Below are positions 1-5,079 of a stretch of DNA of 5,079 nucleotides, piece after piece. The notes beneath the pieces were generated by a model. That model searched no databases, was not told the DNA's origin, and was given only the letters and a program-made list of their open reading frames with translations. Source of the DNA: Treponema sp. UBA4326 (GTDB lineage Bacteria > Spirochaetota > Spirochaetia > Treponematales > Treponemataceae); assembly GCA_002393835.1 (NCBI GenBank), contig DGTW01000203.1, positions 1 to 5,079 on the forward strand, written 5' to 3'. Made by a program: the position numbers and the translations under genes. How positions within the stretch are numbered: the first letter of the stretch is position 1; each line of letters starts with the position of its first letter.

Positions 1-441
1 CAGACAGAGATTTTCAAAGAAATAAACAGGCAAGTCCCCGTCGAACGGGTCGTCCAGGCACAGAAAGATGATGTATGTGTCTTTCAACTTGGTGTAGTTC
101 TCGCCTTTTGTGAGGTTGTCTACATCGATAATGCTCTGGTAGTATCTCGACCGCTTCGCCAGGTTTTTCTTGTTCGTTGTCTGAATTTCGATGTCAAAAA
201 TCCGATTTCCGCCCTTGGCATAAACATCGAACCTGACGGATTTTGCCCCAATCCATTCCTGCATTGTCCGTTCGGATTGTGGAACTTCCAGATGGTCAAT
301 CTCGATGTACAATAAGATTTCCAGAAGATGCTTGCAGAGATCTGGATTTGATTCCATAACCTTGCAGAAAATGAAATTGTTCGCAAGTGTCAGTGAATCC
401 CATTTCTCTTCCAGCGTCATTGTTTCTTTTGCTTTTTGCAT
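1..441 (-). CDS. Rpn-family PD-(D/E)XK nuclease / putative transposase, N-terminal part (3' end beyond window)
   Basis: An open frame of 147 codons runs from an ATG at 441 to the left edge without a stop. The start is supported by AGGAG at 450-454 with an 8-nt spacer; the only ATG further upstream (458) is followed at once by TAG. The protein begins with the family's typical opening, a basic start then LTLANNFIFCKVM (residues 17-29), followed by a helical stretch (PDLCKHLLEILL, 33-44). The nuclease core is visible as RFDVY (D72) and, after a short glycine turn, FDIEIQ (D83, E85, Q87), the PD-(D/E)XK signature in which Gln replaces the usual Lys. RSRYYQ (97-102) matches the conserved segment behind the active site. 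The family (TIGR01784 / PDDEXK_2, related to E. coli RpnA) was named partly from Treponema denticola copies; its members are Mg-dependent DNA nucleases linked to RecA-independent recombination. Usual length is about 280-320 residues, so roughly half is missing. Whether the copy is intact cannot be seen. Confidence 0.88.
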   Translation of the reverse strand, partial: MQKAKETMTLEEKWDSLTLANNFIFCKVMESNPDLCKHLLEILLYIEIDHLEVPQSERTMQEWIGAKSVRFDVYAKGGNRIFDIEIQTTNKKNLAKRSRYYQSIIDVDNLTKGENYTKLKDTYIIFLCLDDPFDGDLPVYFFENLCL

Positions 442-448
442 AGAAATC

Positions 449-507
449 ACTCCTACATGAAAAATCAGAGAAATTCTTTTCAAAATTCTCTGCCTTTATA
501 TAGGAGT
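449..507 (-). promoter_or_regulatory. Concentric nested inverted repeats over the nuclease leader and Shine-Dalgarno
   Basis: Upstream of the nuclease start there are two perfect 7-bp inverted repeats sharing almost the same centre (478/479). The outer arms are ACTCCTA at 449-455 and TAGGAGT at 501-507; the inner arms are CAGAGAA at 466-472 and TTCTCTG at 486-492. On the minus strand the proximal outer arm contains the AGGAG ribosome binding site (450-454), so a transcript covering both arms could fold and hide it. A TATATAAA stretch (502-495, minus) could instead be a -10 element, but no good -35 precedes it. If that is the promoter, only the inner hairpin would be transcribed and the outer dyad could be a DNA operator. 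The repeats are seen directly; the role is inferred. Confidence 0.5.
450..454 (-). promoter_or_regulatory. Ribosome binding site of the Rpn-family nuclease
   Basis: AGGAG on the minus strand, 8 nt before the ATG at 441. It fixes the start of the nuclease and lies inside one arm of the outer inverted repeat, which makes it a candidate for structural masking. Confidence 0.75.
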
Positions 508-574
508 TAAAATTCAATTTTCGGCAGTAAGTGGAAATAAAATTTTGTTATATTTGAGAATTTATTCTTGTAGG

Positions 575-1291
575 TTAAATTTCTTCGATGTGGTAGATGT
601 AGTCCAGCGTGGCAAGGGCCTCGATTATTTCCTTGTGGGTTTTGTATTTTTTAAGCTCCTCGCTGGAAATTGAAATTGCTATTGAGTAAACGCTTAAGCC
701 TGAATTTGCGTAGGCGGGGTTCATTTCTATGGCATCGATGGTAAGTCCCAGTTTTCTAATTGTGGAAACGAAATTCTGCAGGTTGAGGCTGTTTTTAAGT
801 TCAAGGTGGATTTCAAAGTGATTTGAGCGGTTTTTTAGGTAGAATTCCAAGGTCGGAAGCTTTGAAAGGCAGAGAAGCAGGGTTAAAAAAGTGATTGCCG
901 TGATTGTGTACAGGCCGGCTCCGACTGCAAGTCCCAGAATGCAGCTTCCCCATAGGGCAACGGCCGTCGTAAGTCCCATAATCTGATTACGAGAGGTGAA
1001 GAAGAGCGTCCTGGTGGCGATTCTTGCGGCCGAGACGATTGCCAGTGCCGAAAGAAGGAAAAACTGGCCACCGAAAATGCTGTTCATGTAAAGGTCAATC
1101 AGCATTACCACTGTTCCTGAAAGAGTGACTATTATGAAAGTGCGGAAGCCTGCCGAGTGGCGCTTGCTGGAGCGTTCCCAGCCGATCAGGGCGGAAAGCA
1201 GGACGGAGAGGATTATGCGGAAAAAAATTGACCAGCCGTTAAGCTGTGTTGACCAGCTTCCCAGCAAGGTGGCGATGGGGTCTGTAATCAT
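575..1291 (-). CDS. MgtC/SapB family membrane protein, divergent central motif
   Basis: This 238-residue inner-membrane protein has the MgtC/SapB layout: a hydrophobic N-terminal domain and a soluble C-terminal domain. Family hallmarks are the first helix ending in LIGWERSSKRHSAGFRTF (residues 35-52; E39, R40 and AG-RT at 47-51) and MGLTTAVALW (105-114), followed by GLAVGAGLY (120-128). Hydrophobic segments are near 21-37, 53-67, 76-92, 107-126 and 130-143. Residues about 158-238 look like the ACT-like regulatory domain of this family. The glycine-rich GIGFLGAG stretch usual between these blocks is absent; AARIATRT (88-95) stands there instead. The start is set by AAGGAG at 1298-1303 with a 6-nt spacer. 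Its ATG overlaps the antiporter's TGA (ATGA), so the two are translationally coupled. MgtC proteins affect Mg limitation survival, membrane potential and F-ATPase in pathogens, but molecular function is unsettled; here a role beside the antiporter in ion homeostasis is inferred. No terminator is obvious behind the gene. Confidence 0.85.
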   Translation of the reverse strand: MITDPIATLLGSWSTQLNGWSIFFRIILSVLLSALIGWERSSKRHSAGFRTFIIVTLSGTVVMLIDLYMNSIFGGQFFLLSALAIVSAARIATRTLFFTSRNQIMGLTTAVALWGSCILGLAVGAGLYTITAITFLTLLLCLSKLPTLEFYLKNRSNHFEIHLELKNSLNLQNFVSTIRKLGLTIDAIEMNPAYANSGLSVYSIAISISSEELKKYKTHKEIIEALATLDYIYHIEEI

Positions 1292-2754
1292 GATTTTCTC
1301 CTTTTTCGGACGACTTCCTTGAGATTTTGTTTTTGAACTTCACCCCAGAAGGCAATGTTGCTGTTTTCCGCTGCCTCCGTAAAGGCTTCTTCTGATTCGT
1401 TTATCGGATGAGCGGGAAGCTCTTCCTGTATTTTTTGGATTCGGTCAATCAAAAGCTGCAGCTGAGTTTTTTCTTTTCCGTCCTCTGTTTTTTCGTTCAC
1501 TTCAACCAGGTCTTCCAGTTTTGTTGAGTAAGATTTTGAGAGATAAAGTGAAAGTTTTGCTGAAGCCGGCCCGATAAGCTCATAAAGGACGCTGGAGGCG
1601 AGAATTATGGTTTCAAGGGCGTTTCCAGTCTCACCGCCAAGGCTCCTGGCTCCCAGAGAGGCAAGTCCGATGGCAACTCCTGCCTGTGGAATTAGGGCCA
1701 AGCCCAGGTAATTTCTTGTCTCTTTTTGCTTTTTTACGAGCAGTGAGCCCAAAAATGCTCCCGCGTATTTGCCGATTATTCGAATGATAAAGTAAAGGAC
1801 ACCGATTAAAATGAGGGGAGAAGAACCGATGGAGCCGCTTGTGTGTACGAGGGCTTTCAGGTCAAAACTCATTCCCGATCGCACGAAGAACATGAGCAAA
1901 AATGGCGGGGAAAAATAATTGAGCTGCTTGAAGAGCTTGTCATCGTCAGTCATGTTGATGTAGACCGTGCCCATTGACATGCAGCCGAGCAGGGGTGAGA
2001 TTTCAAAAATAGTACAGATTCCGCAGAAGGCAAAGAGAAGGGCAAGGGAGACTATGAGCCTGTTGTCGTTGGATCGGGGTTTAACAAGGATAGACAAGCC
2101 GACACCAAAGACTCCGCCCAGAAAAAGGACGAAAGCGTTTGTCAGGACTGGTTGAAGTATCTTCAGTAGCGAAAAAGTTTCGCCGGTTGACGAGTGAAGG
2201 GCGATTGAAATTGCCACGCTGTATGAAATAAGGCCGACGATATCGTCAAGGGCGACAACATGCAGCAGTGTTTCAACGAAATCTCCCTTTGCTCCTGTCT
2301 GCCGAATCGTCATCATGGTGGAGGCAGGGGCTGTGGTTGCGGCGAGCGCGGCAAGCACGATTGAGAACGCAAGATTCAGTCTTAAAACAAAAAAAGTGAG
2401 TATAAAAACGAGAAGCGAGGCGAGAAGCGCCTCAAAAAGCGTGATGACGACAACTTTTGCGCCGTTTTTTTTGAGAATGTCGAATCTGAAAAACTGTCCT
2501 GTCGAAAAAGCGATGAAAGCGAGCGCGATGTCGGGTAAGAATTCCGTGCCGTCGATAATCGGCTTGGGAACGAGGTTGAGGCAGAACGGGCCGATTAAAA
2601 TCCCCGCGACAATATAGGCCGTGACATTCGGAAGGCGAAGCCGCTTCGTGACGCGCGTCATCAAAAAGCCTGAAAGGAGAATTATCGAAATCGAAATGAT
2701 GGCGGCTGAAACCGAAGAATCCGAACTGCCGCCGTCATAAAGCCATTGAATCAT
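1288..2754 (-). CDS. CPA2-type cation:proton antiporter (Na+/H+ or K+/H+)
   Basis: This inner-membrane antiporter of 488 residues (from the ATG) exchanges a monovalent cation for protons. About twelve hydrophobic segments fill residues 15-405. Motifs of the CPA2 / Na_H_Exchanger domain are clear: RLRLPNVTAYIVAGILIGP (38-56), the unwound-helix signature ATTAPAS (139-145), the ion-binding pair LDDIVG (D170-D171), RSGMSFD (292-298), GKYAGAFLG with K329 (328-336), and LIPQAGVAIGLA (354-365). An Asp-Asp pair plus a conserved Lys in this position is known from electrogenic Na+/H+ exchangers such as NapA and NhaA, whereas Kef-type K+ systems have Gln-Asp; Na+ is therefore favoured, but not proven. 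The hydrophilic tail (about 406-488) is rich in Glu and Lys, has a coiled-coil-like stretch (about 430-446) and lacks the TrkA-N domain of KefB/KefC. An in-frame TTG directly precedes the chosen ATG and would add one residue. No Shine-Dalgarno is visible. Its stop overlaps the start of the MgtC-like gene by 4 nt. Confidence 0.9.
   Translation of the reverse strand: MIQWLYDGGSSDSSVSAAIISISIILLSGFLMTRVTKRLRLPNVTAYIVAGILIGPFCLNLVPKPIIDGTEFLPDIALAFIAFSTGQFFRFDILKKNGAKVVVITLFEALLASLLVFILTFFVLRLNLAFSIVLAALAATTAPASTMMTIRQTGAKGDFVETLLHVVALDDIVGLISYSVAISIALHSSTGETFSLLKILQPVLTNAFVLFLGGVFGVGLSILVKPRSNDNRLIVSLALLFAFCGICTIFEISPLLGCMSMGTVYINMTDDDKLFKQLNYFSPPFLLMFFVRSGMSFDLKALVHTSGSIGSSPLILIGVLYFIIRIIGKYAGAFLGSLLVKKQKETRNYLGLALIPQAGVAIGLASLGARSLGGETGNALETIILASSVLYELIGPASAKLSLYLSKSYSTKLEDLVEVNEKTEDGKEKTQLQLLIDRIQKIQEELPAHPINESEEAFTEAAENSNIAFWGEVQKQNLKEVVRKRRKS
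1298..1303 (-). promoter_or_regulatory. Ribosome binding site of the MgtC-like gene, inside the antiporter coding region
   Basis: AAGGAG on the minus strand, 6 nt before the ATG at 1291. It lies in the last codons of the antiporter, which fits reinitiation or coupling through the ATGA overlap. Confidence 0.75.
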
Positions 2755-2762
2755 CAAAGATT

Positions 2763-2768
2763 ATTGTA
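2763..2768 (-). promoter_or_regulatory. Candidate -10 element (TACAAT) directly in front of the antiporter start
   Basis: The minus strand reads TACAAT, followed by 8 nt and then the ATG at 2754. If used, transcription would begin at or within 1-2 nt of the TTG/ATG, giving a leaderless mRNA, which would explain the missing Shine-Dalgarno. The -35 region is weak: TTGTGC sits 19 bp upstream. The sequence is seen; promoter activity is inferred and competes with the element at 2841-2849. Confidence 0.35.
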
Positions 2769-2794
2769 ACACGGATTCTTCAATAATGCACAAG

Positions 2795-2996
2795 AAAAAC
2801 ACGAATTGCAAGTGGAATACCTTGTTTTTGGGATTTCTTGATTATATCAAAAAACGGTCTCCCATCGGGAACCTGCCCCAAACATCGCAGTGAGCATAGC
2901 TCAGGCGATTTTGTGTCAGAACCCCGATTCCGACCGTTTTTTGCATTCTCGAACAATAAAAAAAACACGAATCACACTAGGGCAATTCGTGTTTTT
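2795..2996. repeat. Nested inverted-repeat block of about 200 bp, possible MITE-like element or structured RNA
   Basis: Four nested dyads fill the gap. The outermost is a perfect 15-bp inverted repeat, AAAAACACGAATTGC at 2795-2809 and its complement at 2982-2996. Inside it lies a perfect 12-bp pair, CAAAAAACGGTC at 2848-2859 with GACCGTTTTTTG at 2932-2943. Next comes a 6-bp pair, ATCGGG at 2864-2869 with CCCGAT at 2923-2928, separated from the previous stem by a purine internal loop (minus strand GGA/GGGA). The core is a hairpin at 2884-2909: ATCGC, bulge, TGAGC, loop ATA, GCTCA, bulge, GCGAT. I see no target-site duplication beside the outer arms and no convincing protein: the one 62-codon minus frame here crosses all the stems. 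The right arm is shared with the greA terminator. Confidence 0.5.
2841..2849 (-). promoter_or_regulatory. Candidate extended -10 promoter (TGATATAAT) for the antiporter-MgtC operon
   Basis: The minus strand carries a perfect extended -10, TG-A-TATAAT, at 2849-2841. No recognisable -35 lies 16-18 bp upstream, which an extended -10 can tolerate. It would start transcription near 2834 and give a leader of about 80 nt without a visible ribosome binding site. The -10 lies inside a 13-bp palindrome (TTGAT-TAT-ATCAA on the plus strand, 2838-2850) and directly follows the U-rich arm of an inverted repeat. Confidence 0.5.
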
Positions 2997-2997
2997 T
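2958..2997 (-). terminator. Rho-independent terminator of greA (sequence symmetrical, possibly bidirectional)
   Basis: About 20 nt after the greA stop the minus strand forms a 13-bp perfect stem, AAAAAACACGAAT (2997-2985) with ATTCGTGTTTTTT (2972-2960), around a 12-nt loop, and ends in a run of eight T (2965-2958). The CG content is concentrated in the middle of the stem, with A and U tracts on both sides, so the plus-strand transcript would form an equivalent structure. It separates greA from the antiporter operon. Confidence 0.85.
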
Positions 2998-3018
2998 GAT
3001 TAAAAGCCTTGTTTTACA

Positions 3019-5079
3019 TTACACCTTTGCAATAACAATCTTTTTGACTTCAAACTCGTATTTGTGCTCGTTGATAGTGAAGCGGAGCTCGTCTCCGACT
3101 TTGTGGTCGAGGATTGCGTTTCCGAAAGGAGACATGTAAGAGATTACGCCGTTCTCTGGATCTGATTCCCATGGTCCGAGAATTGTGTAAACTTCTTCTT
3201 TTCCAGAAGCCTTGTCAAGCAATGTGACTTTTGTTCCGAAAGAGATGAGGGAAGTCGTAGCGGTTGTCGGGTCGAAAACAACAGCACGGGCAAGCTCTTC
3301 CTGAAGGCGTTTGAGGTCGTTGCCAAGTTTGTGCTGAGCTTCTTTTGCAGCGATGTACTCGGCGTTTTCCTTCAAGTCGCCCTTTTCCTTTGCTTCGGCA
3401 ACTTCTTTTGCGATTGCCGGGATATCCACATCCTGCATCTTCTCGACGAGGTTGCGTTTTTCTTCGAGTTTCTTTGCTGTGACAAGCATTCCCTTTGGTG
3501 CCGCAGACTTTTCTTCTGTTGTGTGGAATTTGTAGTCCGGGTATTTTTCGAGAATTTTGTTTCGGAGCTGGGTTTTGACGGTTTCTGCACCTTCAAATGT
3601 GTCCAGATCCCTGATGTCGTCCACGAGAGTGTACATGTGAGACATCTGCTCTTCGTCGCAAGAAAGCATGTAGTTTGCATATTTGTTGTCATCTTTGCTG
3701 AAGAGCATCTTGCATGCGTTCTTGATGATTTTCTTGTTCTCTGTTGACTCTACATGGTTGTCAATCTCACGGAAGCACTGTGAGATGATGTTTACGATGG
3801 CAATGAGCTGCTTCTGGAGAGGAACCTGAGCTGCCTTGAACCAGTCTTCCTCGCTGCACTCGTCAAAGAGGAAGAGAATTACATCGCGATAAGTCCTGAA
3901 ATCCTCGAATGATTCTGCTGCCAGTTTCTGTACCTTGTCTGCATGACCTGCATTGATGATTGCGTTGAGGGCTTCTTTGCGGAGAATGGCAGGGAACATT
4001 CTGATGTACTCGTCTTCCCAGTTAGGAAGCATTTTGACGGCTTCGAGGAATGCCGAGCGAAGGTCGCCTTTTTTTGAGCCTTTGAGAACAGTGTACATTT
4101 CTTTTGGTGAGTCAAGCTCTCCGTAGAGCTGGGCAAATGTGTACTTGCTCTGGAATGCAAGGCTTGGAACTTCCTTTCCGACTTCCTGAACGACGAGATA
4201 TGAGGCGATAACCTGCTCGTCAACCTCGTTGAATGATTTGAGGAAGCCTGTGAAGTAGCTGAACATATCTGCAAGAAGCTCGCTTTCTTTGTCCGTAGCC
4301 TCGTCCTCGATGAATTTGTAGAGAATGTCGATTCGGGCGAAGAAGGCTTTCTGAGCCTTGAACTCGTTTGAGTATTTTTCTTCAGGGGTGATAGCCCTGT
4401 CTCGGACTGTGTATTCGTTGATGTTATTCGGGTTTACGCCGAAAGTTGAGTCTGATTCGAGGACTTTCTTTGCGCCGCTGTTCCAGCTCGTCCATTCACT
4501 TGGCGAGAGAATCGATGGAACCAGCTCTGCCTTGATTTTCTTGAAGTCACAGCTGTTGTCAAAGCTCTTGATGATGGTTTTGAGAGCCCATTCCTTGTTT
4601 GTCTTGATTTCTTTGGCAAGCTCTTCCTTTGTCTTGAAATTTGAAGATTTTGAGCCGACTGTTGCCTTGATAACCCAAATGTGGTCACGAGAAAGCGGCT
4701 GCAATGCGTTGACGGCCATTTTGAGGGAGATTTCCTTTTTGCCGGCTTTTCCGAAGTTGATTGTGAGCGTGTCGTTTTCAACCTTTGTGATTACGCCAAC
4801 TCCCCATGTGCGGTGGTAGACAAAGTGGCGTACATCGAAGGCAATGTGCTTTTCAAAGTCAGAAATAGCTTCGAAGACGTTGCGGTAGCTCTGTGTAAGG
4901 TCTGAAGAGCGGATGTATTCGTCTACATGGCTGTGATTTGCGTATTTTTTTGCGTAGCACTCTGCGATTTCCCGGCGTGCCCATGGATCTTTTGGATCGA
5001 TTGTAAGGTTGAGCTTGAGGATATCGATAGCCGTGTCCCACTTTGAGTTGTCTTTGTAGTAGTTGTAAAGCTCCTGCAT
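3019..5079 (-). CDS. greA: Transcription elongation factor GreA, long spirochaete form (5' end beyond window)
   Basis: GreA rescues backtracked RNA polymerase by entering its secondary channel and stimulating cleavage of the transcript. The last 156 residues (531-686, counted from the window edge) are a canonical GreA: an N-terminal coiled coil with GDLKENAEY (567-575), whose D568 and E571 match the two tip acidic residues essential for cleavage, then an FKBP-like domain with GVISYMSPFGNAIL (644-657) and KVGDELRF (660-667). The preceding 530 residues are not part of ordinary GreA, which is about 158 residues long. They start with TPR-like helices (about 10-47, ending in YAKKY), then a small beta-barrel candidate (FVYHRTWGVGVITKV, 86-100, to ALQPL, 125-129), then about 400 residues of helical sequence. 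Known spirochaete GreA proteins are about 900 residues long, so some 200 N-terminal residues probably lie off the right edge; the Met codon at 5079 is then internal. The stop TAA at 3019-3021 is followed by a terminator. Function of the extension is unknown to me. Confidence 0.93.
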   Translation of the reverse strand: MQELYNYYKDNSKWDTAIDILKLNLTIDPKDPWARREIAECYAKKYANHSHVDEYIRSSDLTQSYRNVFEAISDFEKHIAFDVRHFVYHRTWGVGVITKVENDTLTINFGKAGKKEISLKMAVNALQPLSRDHIWVIKATVGSKSSNFKTKEELAKEIKTNKEWALKTIIKSFDNSCDFKKIKAELVPSILSPSEWTSWNSGAKKVLESDSTFGVNPNNINEYTVRDRAITPEEKYSNEFKAQKAFFARIDILYKFIEDEATDKESELLADMFSYFTGFLKSFNEVDEQVIASYLVVQEVGKEVPSLAFQSKYTFAQLYGELDSPKEMYTVLKGSKKGDLRSAFLEAVKMLPNWEDEYIRMFPAILRKEALNAIINAGHADKVQKLAAESFEDFRTYRDVILFLFDECSEEDWFKAAQVPLQKQLIAIVNIISQCFREIDNHVESTENKKIIKNACKMLFSKDDNKYANYMLSCDEEQMSHMYTLVDDIRDLDTFEGAETVKTQLRNKILEKYPDYKFHTTEEKSAAPKGMLVTAKKLEEKRNLVEKMQDVDIPAIAKEVAEAKEKGDLKENAEYIAAKEAQHKLGNDLKRLQEELARAVVFDPTTATTSLISFGTKVTLLDKASGKEEVYTILGPWESDPENGVISYMSPFGNAILDHKVGDELRFTINEHKYEFEVKKIVIAKV

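Noticed and set aside
296..517. Minus-strand 73-codon frame overlapping the start of the nuclease gene
   Set aside because: It runs out of frame through the nuclease leader and its first 50 codons; the nuclease frame has the family motifs and the ribosome binding site.
541..570. Possible terminator behind the MgtC-like gene (AACAAAATTTTATT region)
   Set aside because: Only a short AT palindrome with no GC stem or clear U tract after a hairpin; too weak to call, so read-through into the nuclease gene remains possible.
2315..2617. Plus-strand 100-codon frame with Ala/Ser-rich sequence
   Set aside because: Antisense of the antiporter membrane helices, which naturally gives Ala/Ser/Lys-rich readings.
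2838..2850. TTGATTATATCAA as an integration site or FNR/Fur-type box
   Set aside because: The short palindrome does not match any box I can name with confidence; kept only as an unassigned operator candidate.
2780..2968. Minus-strand frame of 62 codons in the gap between greA and the antiporter, starting with GTG
   Set aside because: It starts inside the greA terminator, has no ribosome binding site and crosses all nested stems; the pattern is explained by the palindromic block. A remnant of a repeat-borne peptide cannot be excluded.
3331..3747. Plus-strand open frame of 138 codons opposite greA
   Set aside because: It lies opposite the highly conserved GreA coding frame and is rich in Phe, Cys and Val, as expected from antisense reading of Glu/Lys-rich codons.
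3879..4274. Minus-strand 131-codon frame inside greA
   Set aside because: Shifted frame of a confidently coding gene with Ser/Thr/Arg-rich low-complexity translation.
4358..4819. Plus-strand open frame of 153 codons opposite greA
   Set aside because: Antisense shadow of greA; no recognisable domain, no ribosome binding site and no support from context.

Overview
The window reads as part of a spirochaete chromosome, most likely a Treponema of the host-associated or gut type. Two things point there. A GreA transcription factor carries a very long helical and TPR-like N-terminal extension, which is characteristic of spirochaete GreA. A PD-(D/E)XK nuclease belongs to a family (Rpn / TIGR01784) that is notably expanded in Treponema. 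Assignment to Treponema is inference from protein character, not from a search.

All four genes lie on the minus strand, so transcription runs from the right edge to the left. From right to left: (1) 5079-3019, greA, 5' end outside the window, at least 686 codons, closed by a strong hairpin/U-tract terminator at 2958-2997. (2) 3018-2755, an intergenic gap of about 260 bp with unusually dense, nested inverted repeats (2795-2996) and candidate promoter sequences for the next operon. (3) 2754-1288, a CPA2-type cation:proton antiporter, and 1291-575, an MgtC/SapB-like membrane protein; their start and stop codons overlap as ATGA, so they form a translationally coupled membrane-protein operon. (4) 574-442, a 133 bp AT-rich gap with two concentric 7-bp inverted repeats, one of which contains the Shine-Dalgarno sequence of the next gene. 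(5) 441-1, the N-terminal half of the Rpn-family nuclease, cut by the left edge.

greA is a housekeeping transcription gene. The antiporter and MgtC-like protein probably act together in ion or pH homeostasis at the inner membrane. The nuclease is an accessory, repeat-family gene. I see no complete insertion sequence, CRISPR array, tRNA, rRNA or defence cassette. The least explained parts are the palindromic block 2795-2996, the concentric dyad 449-507, and the antiporter start, which lacks a visible ribosome binding site and sits directly behind a -10-like hexamer.
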